Below are positions 1 through 11,764 of a DNA stretch of 64,000 nucleotides, piece by piece. A program made the translations under genes and the position numbers. How positions within the stretch are numbered: position 1 is the stretch's first letter; each line of letters starts with the position of its first letter. The DNA lies in contig OX030961.1 in assembly GCA_943735955.1 (NCBI GenBank), positions 5,481,920-5,545,919 of the forward strand, read 5' to 3'. The notes under the pieces were generated by a model that was not told the DNA's origin, did not search any database, and saw only the letters and a program-made list of their open reading frames with translations. The stretch is from Piscicola geometra (Eukaryota > Annelida > Clitellata > Hirudinida > Piscicolidae).

Positions 1-664
1 TTTATTATTTTCTTCTTAACCTCTTTTTCTTGTTCACAATCATTTTGTAGAGAAATGTCTGGATTTTCAGCTAACAAATGCTTGTGTCGTTGATTCATTT
101 GTTCTTTTCTTTCTCAAAATCAAAAAATTTATCTTTGATTTAAAATTTTGTTAAACTTCAACTACAAATAAACTATAAAACATCCGCATGATTTCATGGC
201 TCAACTGTTGTTTGAGGTGATGAGGCATAGTCTCCGTTCAGACATCCTCCTCTCGTTCAAGTGCTGCTTCTGCTTCAGAGTGGCGATCAATTTGAAAACC
301 TCCTCGTCCAGTAAAACTCCTGCCAGATCGGATAGCAAGGTGTAGGGCAGACGCTGACTGATTTGTCTGAAAGAAAAATTAAGTTCTGAAACAAGATAAA
401 TGTAAAAAATATTTTTTTATAAATATTTAATTGTTGTGTTAAGTTTTAATTGATAATATTCAGTGGATAACCAACATTTCTAGTTTAACCATTATGAACT
501 TAGCATCCTCAATTTGATGCAATGAAGAAATACACTCACTATAAAATCAAATAATTAAATAAGACTCACGGAGGTAGTTTTGTGGCCATATTTTGTAGTT
601 GTTCCAAATAAAAGTAGTGCTTTTCTTGCTGTGATTTTTTTGTTTCAATATCCGTATTTTCCAT
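1..664 (-). CDS. DGCR6: DGCR6-like protein, 5' three exons (partial, runs off the left edge)
   Basis: Three minus-strand exons join in frame: 570-664 (ATG at 664), 201-366 and 1-103, the last continuing past the window edge. Junctions are canonical: exon 1 ends CTCC before GTGAG, exon 2 follows TTTCAG, and exon 2 ends at AACAACA before GTTGAG, which avoids the TGA that follows immediately. The protein contains QRLPYTLLSDLAGVLLDEEVF, close to the QQRLPYDLLSNLA-LLNDTVFEIV core I remember for DGCR6 (Drosophila gdl). Exon 3 gives a basic, helical stretch (NQRHKHLLAEN) in the position of the family's RQKHQEAQ segment. The biochemical role of DGCR6 is poorly defined. The assignment rests on this motif and its spacing; the C-terminal half lies outside the window. 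Confidence 0.72.
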
Positions 665-2640
665 TTAAATAAATTTTTCAACTATGATGACATTGATTAC
701 ACTTTCACCTTTAAAGTTTTAGTAACTAAAATTTAGTTTCATAGATGAGTAGATGCGTATACTTGGTAAAAGAGATGAAGACCAGTTTATTGAAATGTTT
801 AAAAGTGATAGTATTTTAATTAAAAAAACAATTAATTTTATTTAGATTCAAGAAATGTAACAAAGAAAAACATTCGAATTAAAAGTTAGCAAATGGACAT
901 AAGCAATTTTATTATTCATTTTTAAATGGACTGGAAGTGCATTAGATTATTTATGTGTCTAAACTTTAGACTCTAAAGGTTTCAAAGGTCTTGTGTTTCA
1001 AAATATAACTTCAATAGAAATCAAATCTGCAAAAGACTTGAAAGAAATTTGGTAGAGTAATCCATTGAGCTCTGAAGATGGGGATATATATTTTATATAA
1101 TCGATCAATAATTTATTTTAAATAAAATGTATTGAAAAATATAAATTGAAACTTATTAGATTGATAAATGATAATGGTTTCAATTGAATTAATGATAAAA
1201 AATAACTAAAGTTATTATTTAAAAAAATATAAGTTATGAAAAAAAATTTACAAAAAGAATTCAGTATTTATCCATTTTCATCCTTAATTAAAATGCCTCA
1301 CGTATTTAATTCGACTCGGATAATCAGTTTTTCCTAATTATCAATTGATTTAAAGTTTTTGTTCACATCTTTGAAAAACTTTCATATGTCACCGCATTTC
1401 AACCACCAACATCTCTTCATTCTTTCAAACACCTCTTTTGTCAAACAGTTTGCTCACTAATCTTTCTATTCATAGACAAATTTAACTGGTTATAAAATTA
1501 TTGAGATTCAGTACCAAGTATTAATAATTCTCGGTATAACTACATTCTAGTTTTTAAAACTTATGTTCGAACTAGAACCCAAAAAAACAAGAATTGTTCC
1601 GAAAATGATAGTGTCTGCCCATTGTGAGTGTCCGAACAATCTGGCATTTTACCATACATGCCTTTTACCACTTTAGTCAATTTTCTTTGGAACTTTTTCT
1701 AGTTTAATTTCACAATCTCATGTAAATACCAAAAATAACTATAAATCAACTGTCTCTGAATCTTCTCAAAGCCGGTAAGATGTCAGTCGTTGCTCAGAAA
1801 AAAGCGCTATATGAATCAGGATAAAGCAACATAATTACAAAGTAAGCAAGTGATAAATAAATTAATAATATTAATAATATTATTATTATTAATATTATTA
1901 TTGTTAACTGTACTTGGGAGAAACATTGGTCGGAGGGCTGGCCAGGCCTGGGTTGAAGACGGATGGGTTGAACCAAAGACTGGTGTTGTAACCCGGCTTT
2001 GACCAGGGCCCGGTGACAACTGTATGCAAAAACTCTTGAATAATAATAATTGCAGTAATAATAATAATTGCAATAATTATTATTATGACAGTTTTCTTTG
2101 CGGGGTTTTTCCACCTAAATACTATAATAGTTAGTTACAAGATATGTTATAAATAATTGTTAAATTATTCAAAGAAACAAGAATATTATTCAACAAACAA
2201 TGATATAAATTATCTTGAAATATTTAAAGAAAGAGAAAACAATCGAATGCAGGCACCCCAGGTAGAAGAATCTTTGCATTTCCATGTGGTGCTGGTCAAG
2301 AGGTATTCATCTGGAGTGGATGCCAGGAACGCTGTGTGCAAGATTGAGACGCGTGCTTCAATCAAATGTACTGTATTAGAATATAATCTAGATATTATTT
2401 ATCTTTGAAAAAGCAAATGCAAGTAGTAAGCCACCAACAAATTCAATTCAACATTATTTGCATCACTACCACCACCACTTGAACCACAACTGTAATCTCC
2501 ACTGAAAGCATCACCACCATTACCAACACGACTTTTTTCACAATTACAACCTACACCATCATTACTACCACCAACTCAAACACAAACATAACCACCAAAA
2601 CCATAACCACCACCAATATCAACCATTATAAATGCCACCA
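665..2640. other. AT-rich intergenic stretch with one GC-richer repeat-like segment
   Basis: No coding exon is recognised between the DGCR6 start and the secreted-protein gene. Most of it is AT-rich single-copy-looking sequence. Exceptions are the ATT-flanked segment at about 1855-2110 (listed separately) and an imperfect CAC/ACC-rich tract at about 2459-2690. The short open frame at 2157-2408 has no recognisable similarity and unremarkable composition; I do not call it a gene. Confidence 0.6.
1855..2110. repeat. GC-richer core flanked by (AAT/ATT) repeats, possible retroposon fragment
   Basis: About 125 bp of markedly GC-richer sequence (about 1910-2035, containing GGCTGGCCAGGCCTGGG) sits between an ATT-repeat stretch at 1860-1905 and an AATAATAATTGC / GCAATAATTATT inverted motif at 2040-2090. 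Such a core with AT-rich simple tails resembles a short retroposon or a non-autonomous element. No A/B-box tRNA promoter or terminal inverted repeat could be identified with confidence, so the class is open. Confidence 0.3.
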
Positions 2641-2689
2641 CCACATATCAACCGTTATCAACGCCACCACCACCAATCAAACCGTTATC

Positions 2690-3948
2690 CACTCCGATCG
2701 TCATGATGACGACGGCAAAGGTCTTGGCAGCGAGAGGAAGGGTGATGGATGCGGTGTAGTACCCCCCTGCAGGCAGGTAAGTGCCTACGTAGGTCCTCTT
2801 GACGCCGTCGATCACGATTACCGTGTCGTCCAGGTAGGCGAAGTTGAGTGTCCTTTCGCCTGTGGTGTGGTTGCAAAAACACAAAATTTACTTTTATTAT
2901 ATAAGTTAAAGAAGATATGCGAAGATATTTGTATATTGGAATGACGGATGGAGGCAATCACAGAACCAGTATGAGAGAAAACCTGAGGGAGTCTGCAAAA
3001 AAACTGTGACTGGTGAAGAGATTTGTCTTCCAACAAAACACTGATCCAAAATAGGAAACAAAATTCACTATGGAGTGGTTTATTATAAAAATATTCGGGT
3101 GTTAGAATGGCCAAGTCCAGTATTGAATCCAATCAAGAATCTCTAGAAAGAGCTGAAAATTCTATTCGCACACCATATCTATCCAAATTCAAAGAGCTCG
3201 AGCTGCTCATCAAAGAGCAATAAGCGAACTTTTCAGTCTCTCAATGCGTTAAACTGATGGAGACACACCCCAAGCGACTCACAGCAGTAATCGCAGCTTA
3301 AGGGACTTACGGGAACTGAATAAGTTTTCACTCCCAATTTTTTTTAGTTGTAAAAAATGTTTGAAAATTCCAAAATTGTTGGTTTACTTAATGATTGTGT
3401 CACACTTGTTGTCATTATTTAAATAAATAAAGTTTTATATCCTTACGTTTGATGCCTGAAATATGGCAAAAGGTTGAAATGTTCATGGGTGCCAAATACA
3501 TTGGTAAGCATTGTTTACTAACACGTTGTTGTGAAAAAAAAAACTTGAAAGTTTTGAGAAACAACTTTTAGCGAAAGAATTTAAAACAGAATGACACACC
3601 TAACTTTGTGAAGTAAAAGCAGAGGTTGTTGGAGGGCAGAAGAACTGGGAATGTGGCGAAATAGAGGCATTCTTGCTGGGTAGAAGACAGGCTGGTCACC
3701 TGCACGTTGTTGCAACTGAAGGACTCGGCACAAGCAACAAGGCACCACTGGATATCACTGCTGTTGCCCTCTCTTGGCCTGCCTTTCCCCACCTTCTCAT
3801 TCACCAACCTCTTCACTCCACTGGCACCTCCTGACGCGCAGACAAACGCCCCTTTCATATTGGAGACTTTCTTGTACCTCTTGCCTACCGAAGTCTCACA
3901 CACCATGACGCATATCAACAAAATAAATACATTTGCAGAAAGATTCAT
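2690..3948 (-). CDS. Probable secreted protein with a PAN/apple-like cysteine domain (exon structure incomplete)
   Basis: The first exon (about 3605-3948, minus) opens with MNLSANVFILLICVMVCETS, a typical signal peptide. A cysteine-bearing region follows (WCLVACAESFSCNNVQ ... ECLYFA) whose C-x3-C-x5-C spacing and trailing ECLYF resemble PAN/apple domains of invertebrate secreted proteins. A second GC-rich minus-strand segment at about 2690-2860, after a CACCACAG acceptor, encodes FAYLDDTVIVIDGVKRTYVG, then LPAGGYYTASITLPL; it looks like a beta-rich domain exon of the same gene. The phases of the two segments do not join with the splice sites I picked, so one junction is wrong or an exon is missing. 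A Tc1-type fossil lies between them. Function unknown; a secreted adhesive, mucus or immune protein is possible. Confidence 0.42.
2940..3440 (+). pseudogene. Tc1/mariner-type transposase C-terminal remnant
   Basis: Reading the plus strand across frames gives broken pieces of a Tc1-family transposase in the right order: a FQQ-type segment near 3028, then VLEWPSPVLNPIKNL near 3100-3145 (family pattern WPSQSPDLNPIENLW), then a piece near 3250-3300 corresponding to the usual ESxPKRLxAVIxAKG end. Frameshifts and stops (for example a TAG after NPIKNL) show it is dead. The AT-rich tail to about 3440 (GGTTTACTTAATGATTGTGTCACA) may include the decayed terminal repeat. It lies antisense inside the putative secreted-protein gene. 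Confidence 0.65.
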
Positions 3949-5095
3949 ATCCGGAATCGGTTGTTGCAGCTTCGAAATCACTAAGATGCAATTTGGGAGC
4001 AGTTTCGGAAGTTAACGTTGAAAGTGCTTACAGGGGTTTTATTCAAGTTATTCAGTTGGAATTTTTTTTATAATTATTTTTTTTATAATTATTATTCAGC
4101 CTTCGTTATGCAAGGACACAATGGAATGCTCCAATGGATGTCTGTTTATTGTGCCAAATCCCATGCAAGAAGACAAAGGCATCGTGAAATACTATACAGT
4201 ACGGTGGAGCCTTTGAAATGCAAATTCATTGCCGAAACAGGAAAACCAGAAAAGCATTTTAGAATCTGCGGTTGATTAATGACGACGACAATGACATTTT
4301 ACGAGCAGACGATCTTTCACATTGACAGTGCTAGAAGGACTTCAACAAAAGTATTTAACCATAAGGTGAAATTGGAATATTTATGAAATCATTTTTAATT
4401 TTTTCAATGAAGGACCTTGATGTTTCCTTAAGATCTTATGAATAATTTTTAATTAGTTTTTTTTAAATAACAATTTAATTTTTTTTTCATTTCATGATAA
4501 AATATTTTTAATAATTTCCTAAAAGAATGGACACACCTCACTGAGGAATCACGGCACAAATTCTTTCAAGTTTTACCTTTCTCAGAGTTTATTTCGGGAA
4601 CACAATCTTCACCCTTTTGGAAACGCATATATAAAAGAAATAAAAAAACTCAGCGAGACTTAAAAATAGAAGTTTGACGAAAAGATCGATTAAAAAATTT
4701 ATTCTACGAAAATGCAAATAGTTATTTTATAGATTAATTTTTTAATAGTATATACATACCATATGTTATAAAAGTCAGAATAATTATAATTTACCTGGTT
4801 TTCATGTGATACCTATAATTTTGACGCCTACCTTTCACCAGCATTTATTGCAAAGTTTCATTACTATTTTATAACAGTGCTTACTTCTTTCCGGTCACAA
4901 TTACTTCGCAGTCTTTTACTTTTACCAGCTAAAACCGTGAAGGCATTCAAGCCGTTTAAGCTGGTGAGTTTGTGAGCCGTCAGTGGAGTTGAATGAAGAA
5001 ACTGATTCTATGAATGAAATAAAATAAATTATTATTGAGCTATGAGAAAGTTTAGTATATTGTGTTTTTAGGTCATTCAATTCAAACTAAGTAAA

Positions 5096-5230
5096 CATTT
5101 CAAAAACAAAGTTTTTCTATTGAAAAACTAAAATCTAAAATGAAAGTAAAACAAACTGACTTCCCTTTTTGTAATATCTTTTATTTTATTTTTTGAATTT
5201 TTTTTCTTATTTGTAAAAGTAAAATAAACG
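5096..5230 (+). repeat. Dispersed direct repeat, copy 1 (copy 2 at 7567-7690)
   Basis: The segment AAAACAAAGTTTTTCTATTG ... AAAACAAACTGACTTCCCTTTTTGTAA recurs at 7567-7690 as AAAACAAAGTTTTTCCATCC ... AAAACAAACTGTCTTTTCTTTTTTGTAA, same orientation, about 120 bp with scattered differences. The two copies lie on either side of the C-type lectin gene. The element class is not identifiable; no coding capacity. Confidence 0.6.
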
Positions 5231-5917
5231 ATGTGCCTTATACATTGATGCTTATTATACACAAGTGCACCTATACATGGGTGCGTCTTACACATGGTGT
5301 TTGACGGTACTTAATCATTTAAGCTGAAAAAAGCATAATTTAAATTTAAATTGACGTAAATAGCGACAATAAAAGTCAATTAATGTCAAAACCAATGTCA
5401 TTAAAAACACTACTTTCTTTTTTTAAGGCTTAATAAAACAAGTTTAAAATCAAATATAAAAAGAACTAGAGAGCATAAAAAGAACACAGAATTAATGCAA
5501 AAAAACAGCACAACTTCATTTGAAAATATATAGCGTCAAAATTGACTTAAAAAGATTATATCTATTTTGATATAAAGAGAAAAATAAGCTTATTTTTTCT
5601 TAATTTTTCAAAATCAGACATCTTTCAAGTCTATAGCTTTGAATAAAAACTAATTTAACTTTTTAATACGTTTTTAAGTTTTTTTCATCACCGAAATTCG
5701 GAAAAAACTTCTAAATAAACCAAAAAAACAATTGGATAAAATAAATAAAATAAACTAATGTAAAAAAATATTGATGTTAAGAAAGACGTAGCGGAAGTTT
5801 AGAGAAGAAAAGCCTCATCCAAGCTTCAGTTCTTCAAAAAAATAATAAAAAATGAAAAAGTTTATGCCTATGAAAATATTATTTTATGCCTTCAAAGAGT
5901 TTATTAATGAATTCTTA

Positions 5918-6350
5918 AGTGATTTTCATTAGAATTGTTGGAAAAATTGAATAGAAAAATAAATTTTTCGTGAGTTTGTGATTTTTAAAATTGAGAAAAA
6001 ACGATAATAGTTTTCAAATTTAAATTAATTTAGACAATAAACTTCAAATAAAGAGTTACAATAAAAATATTATAACAGCTTAGGTTTAAGTAGCCTTTTG
6101 AATCGATAGAAACCAATAAAATATGTATGCATTGAGAGATGTGTACGTCGTGTTGAGTGGCGCCTCTGACGCATAAGAACCATTGAAACATGGCCTGCGT
6201 TGTCAGGCTGTGAGTGATATAGACCACACACACAAAAAATTTTAGAGCCGATACGAGCTCTAAGGCAATGTATTAAGTCAGAAATAGCTTTTAACTACAG
6301 ATAATTAAAAAAATCGATGATATAGTAGATTAATAGCTTCAAATATAATG
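5918..6350 (+). repeat. Left arm of a large inverted repeat around the lectin gene
   Basis: This arm pairs in reverse complement with 7806-8155. Anchor matches: GTGATTTTCATTAG; the 30-odd bases around ACAGCTTAGGTTTAAGTAGC at 6075-6105; CTAAGGCAAT near 6258; and TAGCTTCAAATATAAT at 6333-6348. The left arm carries about 120 bp (6120-6240) absent from the right arm, which accounts for the length difference. No transposase frame is visible in either arm. Confidence 0.7.
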
Positions 6351-6481
6351 TTAATTCTTCATGAGTTGTTCTATAAATATTACAAGCTTGAAAGGATTTG
6401 TATTCTTTTCAGATTCAGGTTTTGTTAAACTTTTAAATAATATCAGATAATACATTTTTATATTATAATTATATTCCAGTC

Positions 6482-7174
6482 ATGAATTTTTCCAAGTGGA
6501 TCCTGGGTTTTGCTTGTGTTATAGTGGCCAGCGCAGGTATCTTACATTTTATCTTCTTTTTGGTAATCAAATTTTGCATCTTTACTGGTCGCTCCAATCT
6601 TGGAAAGAGTGATTTAATTGAATTATTGCGACAGCCTGTCCGAAAGACTACCAAGAGATTGATGGAAGATGCTACCAGGTTGATCGAGACGCAATGACTT
6701 GGATGAAAGCTCAACAAGTTTGCATGTCGAGAGGTGGATTTTTGGCAGACGCTATTAGTCAACCTGACATTGATGCCTTGTTGAAACTGGATTTAAATTT
6801 TAAAGGTATGTTGAAACTTAGCATAACATTTAGAACAAGGAAAATTATTTTGAAGGCACGAGGCATATAATATAATAGTTTTCATCATGCATTTTTGTTT
6901 AGATACTTGTGGTCATTATTGGGTGGGGGGTTTGAGATGCAAGAAATCTTGGGCTTGGCCTCGTGTCGGAGTTGATGACTCATACAATCCTGGAACCTGT
7001 CAATTCCCACCTCCGCCACATGGTTTCGACAATTGGAAAGAAGGCGAGCCAAACAATGTCGGTTATAGAGAAAATTGCATCCAATTAAATAAAGAATTTC
7101 AGTGGAATGATAATGATTGTTTGTCTAGGCATTGCTCTATATGCCAAGCTAAGAAAACTAATACAGAGGCCTAA
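6482..7174 (+). CDS. Secreted single-domain C-type lectin
   Basis: Three exons (6482-6536, 6647-6805, 6903-7174) join through GT/AG sites into a 161-residue protein. Exon 1 encodes a signal peptide (MNFSKWILGFACVIVASA). Exons 2 and 3 encode one C-type lectin domain: DGRCYQV, the alpha-helical WMKAQQVC with LAD, then the calcium/sugar-binding tripeptide EPN (in EGEPNN), and WNDNDC ahead of the closing CSIC. EPN plus WND is the set that binds Ca2+ and mannose-type sugars in this family, so the protein is probably a functional extracellular lectin for innate immunity or mucus. Intron phases are 1 and 1. A polyadenylation-type AATAAA lies at 7262-7267. The gene sits inside a large inverted repeat. 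Confidence 0.9.
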
Positions 7175-7566
7175 ATTTAAGACATTTGCTAAGGAACTTC
7201 CAATTAATAATACAAGCCATTTCAAAGTTATTCAATTGAATTCCATGTTTCCTGTTCATAGAATAAAAACCATGAAGTTATTTTTTCTTTGTCAACGGGT
7301 TGACTCGAAAAATAAAGAGAATATTTAGACTATGTCAAACGATTTCAAATGCTAACTCCTATTAAGAAAGAAATAAATAAATAATTTCAGTAAAATGATT
7401 TTATTAATACATAAATTGTAGAAAAATATAACGTGTTTTATTTCGTAAATTAAATTTCCAATTTCATAAATTTGTTTTGAGTATGTAATACAAGGGGCCG
7501 ATCTAGGGGGAGAATTGATTGGGTGACTAGCGATCCCCTCTTATGGCATTTAAAGTGGGTACAAAC

Positions 7567-7690
7567 TATAAAAACAAAGTTTTTCCATCCAATAACGACA
7601 TTTCGAAAATAAGACTAAAACAAACTGTCTTTTCTTTTTTGTAAAATCTTTTATTTTTGTTCTTTGATTTTTTTCATAATTAAATAAATG
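7567..7690 (+). repeat. Dispersed direct repeat, copy 2
   Basis: Same orientation as the copy at 5096-5230; shared anchors are AAAACAAAGTTTTTC, TAAAACAAACTG and TTTTTTGTAAAATCTTTTAT, with small insertions and substitutions between them. Confidence 0.6.
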
Positions 7691-7805
7691 AATAGGTCAG
7701 AGGTTATCTGATATTAATAATTACATGTTTAACTAACCTGAATTTAAGGAAAATAAAAATCCTCTTCTGCTTTTACTATTTATAGAGAAAATTATAAAAA
7801 ATAAA

Positions 7806-8155
7806 AATTATATTTGAAGCTACTTAATCGATTTTTATTTTATATCTCTTGTAAAAAGCTGTTTCCGACTAAAAGGTATCAATCAATTGCCTTAGACCTC
7901 GTTTCGTGTTTAACATTTTAAAACTATTTTATTGCTTTCTTAGAAAGTTTCCATCGACTCAAAAGGCTACTTAAACCTAAGCTGTATTAATATTTTTTAA
8001 CTCTTTATTTTAAATTTAATGTTTTTAATATTTTAATTTAATATTGAAAACTATTATACAAATCACAAACTTACTTTGTAAATTTTTCAAATCACAAACT
8101 AACATAACATTTATTTTTCTATTTATTTGTTTCAACAAGTCTAATGAAAATCACT
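7806..8155 (-). repeat. Right arm of the large inverted repeat
   Basis: Reverse complement of the arm at 5918-6350; the best conserved block is GGCTACTTAAACCTAAGCTG at about 7963-7982. About 1.45 kb containing the complete lectin gene lies between the arms. Confidence 0.7.
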
Positions 8156-8659
8156 CAATATTTAACAAAATTGTGGATTACTGGCGTTAATTCTAATTCT
8201 ATCTTTTTTGGTATATTTTAAATGTTTTTTTAATAAATCTGTGCTTTATACTAAGTTAACTTTCGATTCACGCGTTAATCAATTAAAAGCCGTTAAAAAT
8301 TGTAACGCGTTTAAATATTTTAACGAATTTACAAAAAATTAAAGTATTAAAAAATGTTTATGCAATAAAATGTATCCAAATAGATAATTTTCTGTGTTGG
8401 CTACATTATCAGCAAGTGAACACAAACACTCTCTTAATTTACAGTCAACAAACGAATCGGAAAAATTGCATCTCATCAAAAAACTTCTCATTCCTTGTAG
8501 GTTTGCAACTGTACGTCTGAGCGTTGAAAAATACGTAACATGTTCAATAGTGCTGTTTGCAATTTTTCACTTTACACAAGAAATATGCACTTCAGAAGAT
8601 GATCCAGCTTATATCATTTATATTTGTATAAATAATTATCAGAATTTACTTATTTAAAA

Positions 8660-11600
8660 AAAGTCACTATCCTAATAGGGGTTTCTAACCCTAATCCTAA
8701 CCTAGATAAAACTACTAACACACAATTGAATTATAAATTAAATTCTATTATTAATAAAAAATCTTCTAAATTAATTTATCATAAAAATTCTGATAATAAT
8801 AAAAAAATAAATAATGATAATAAGAATAAAGTTAACTTCAATAATATTATCTCTAAAAATACTAATTTAAAGTTTGGCCTCCTAAATATAAGATCACTTA
8901 ATAATAAGTCACTCTATATCTCTGATCTAATTACTTCTAACTCTTTAGACTTTTTTATTTTAACTGAAACTTGGCATGAATCTGCTTCATCGCCCTCAGT
9001 TATTGGTTCTACTCCTACTGGTTTTTCCTTTGTTGAACTTGCTCGGCCTCCAACTAACCCTCTTTCTCCTCGACACTCTTCATATGGTGGTATCTGTATT
9101 TTACTTAAGTCCTTGTATTCTATCTCTGTTGACTCTTCTGTTCATTTTTCTTCCTTTGAATGCCTTTTTACTACTGTTAAACTTTCTTCTTTCAAATTTA
9201 ATTTAATTGCTATATATAGACCTCCTAACAGTTCCTTACCTCAATTTTTAGATGATTTTCATAATCTCTCTGAACTCCTTTATTCTTTATCTTGTCCATT
9301 TTTTATTCTTGGAGACTTTAATATCTCTACTAATAAACCTTCTGATTTCTATGTTGCTAAGTTTCTTGAAATTCTTTCTCTTTTTAATTTATCTCAAAAC
9401 TGTAATTTTCCTACTCATGCTCTTGGTAATACTCTTGACTTTGTGATTTCTTCTAATTATAGCAAAATTAATGACTTAACATCTATTCCACTCCACTTTA
9501 CTGACCACTACTTTATATCTTTTAAATTATCTCTTGTTCAGCCTTTTTCTAACTTCCCCTCTTCTATTGTTAAGCGCTCTTGGTCTAATTTTGATAAAAT
9601 AAATTTTACTAAATGCTTTCTTTCTTCTGACTTTTGCTCTAAATCTTTTACTGATGTGGATAGTTTTATGGATAATTTCAATCTTACTCTATCTTCCCTT
9701 TTAGATATTTTTGCTCCATTTAAAACTTTCCGGTATCGTCTAATCTCTAAAAAATCCCCATGGTATGATTGTGAGTGCACGACTTCTAAGCGACTAGTTC
9801 GCAAGTATGAACGAATTTATCGATCTACTCTCTCTGTATCCTGTTTGAATAAATGGCAAAATTGTTTCTCTTCTTATCGTACTCTCCTTTTTAATAAACA
9901 CTCTTCGTTTTTAAGAAATTCTATTATCTCTTCCTCCAATTCTAAAAATAGGTGGTCTTCTTTATCTAAACTTTTACATAAAAACTCTCCTCCTCCATCT
10001 TTCTCTCCTGATGACTATCTTGAATTTCTAACTAATAAAATATCTAATATTAGATCTTCGTCTTATAATAGGCCTACACCATCTTTTACTAAGTTCACTT
10101 CTGAATCATTATCATCCTTTTCTCCTGTCACATTGGACCATCTTACAAATATAATTAATTCTATGTCTCCCACTTCTTGTTCTCTAGATCTTATTCCTAC
10201 AACCCTTTTTAAAGAACTCTCTTTTTTATTCTATCCTATTGTTCTGGATTTGGTTAACTTATCTTTGTCTACATCTAAATTTCCGTCTGCCCTCAAATCT
10301 TCATTTATTATTCCTACAATTAAGAAGCCTTCTCTTGATCCTGCATCCTTATCCAGTTATAGACCTGTATCTAACATTTCCTTTCTTTCTAAGGTCCTTG
10401 AAAAAGTTATTTCTCAACAATTAACCTTCTATCTAGAAAAAAACTCACTTCTTCCTTCCTCTCAATCTGGTTTCAGAATTGGCCACTCCACTGAAACTGC
10501 TTTACTTAAACTCTATAATGACCTTATTTTAACTTCTGATTCTAATGCCTCTTCTCTTCTTTTATGCCTTGACTTTTCAGCTGCTTTTGACACTGTCGAC
10601 CATACGCTTTTATTAAATGTTTTAGACTCTTCCTTTAATATTTCTGGTTCCTCTCTTATCTGGCTTAAATCCTACCTTTCTGAGCGAACTTCCTATGTAT
10701 CAATAGAATCTTCTCGTTCTTCTTCTGTTTCTTTATCTTATGGTGTTCCACAGGGCTCAATTCTTGGTCCCTTACTTTTTATTCTTTATACCTCGGAACT
10801 ACCTAATATTATTTCGTCATCTTCTCTAAACAGTCAAATTTATGCTGACGACTCCTATATTTATACATCTTTTACTGACTCTTCTCTTGACCTTACTGTT
10901 GATAAAATAACTCTCTGTCTTCAATCTATAATCTCTTGGGCTTCTTCAATGTTTCTCAAACTTAATCCGGACAAATTTGAACTCATATATTTCAATAAAA
11001 AATCAAAGTCTTTACTATCTCTTCCTTCTTTAGTTTTGCCTCCCCCCTCTTCACTCTCTCTAAACCCTTCATCTTCTATTCGTAGCCTTGGTTTTATTTT
11101 TGATTCTAACTTGTCTTTAGCTCCTCAAATTCTATCTGTCTCTAAATCTTGCTACTTCCACATTCGTCGTATTAAACAGCTTCTTCCTTTTCTCGATGAT
11201 CCTACCCTACAACTTCTTGTATCTTCTCTAGTTCTGTCCAGGATTGATTATTGCAACTCTCTTTACTATGGTCTCCCTGCTACTACTTTAGCTCCTCTAA
11301 ATAAAACCTTCAATTGTGCTGCTCGTCTTGTTGCTCGTGCTCCTAAGTTTTCTCACATTTCTCCTTATCTTCGTTTGTTACATTGGCTACCTTTGAGATC
11401 TAGAGTGACTTTTAAAATATGCCTAAATATGTTTAAAATTCATAACTGTAATGCTCCAATCTATCTTAAAAATCTAATTAAACAACCCCCTAAATCTGGT
11501 CTAAGATCATCCACCTTTAATCGTTCTTTTCGTTTTCCAGTTAAACACTCTTTTGCTAAACGTTCTTTTTCTTACTGTGGTCCTCTTTTATGGAATTCTT

Positions 11601-11727
11601 TACCTTCTTCTTTAACTTCAACTAAGTCACTCATAACTTTCCGTCGAGGCCTGAAGACGTACTTGTTTGGGACGTGATGGCTGAGCGCTTTTGTTCACTT
11701 AGTAAAGGGCGCTATACAAATTATTAG

Positions 11728-11764
<37 letters not shown>

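Larger units (their letters stand above)
3982..6481. other. AT-rich intergenic region upstream of the lectin gene
   Basis: No convincing coding exon. The open frame at 4018-4275 has no recognised similarity. The stretch holds copy 1 of a dispersed repeat (about 5096-5230) and the left arm of a large inverted repeat (5918-6350), both listed separately. The remainder is low-complexity AT-rich DNA with A- and T-runs. Confidence 0.6.
7175..8659. other. AT-rich region with repeat copy 2 and right inverted-repeat arm
   Basis: No gene is recognised. It contains the second copy of the roughly 120 bp direct repeat (7567-7690) and the right inverted-repeat arm (7806-8155). The open frame at 8394-8657 has no recognised similarity. 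Confidence 0.6.

Noticed and set aside
8685..8705. Telomere-like CCCTAATCCTAACC motif
   Set aside because: Only two imperfect units at the edge of the LINE; not an interstitial telomere array.
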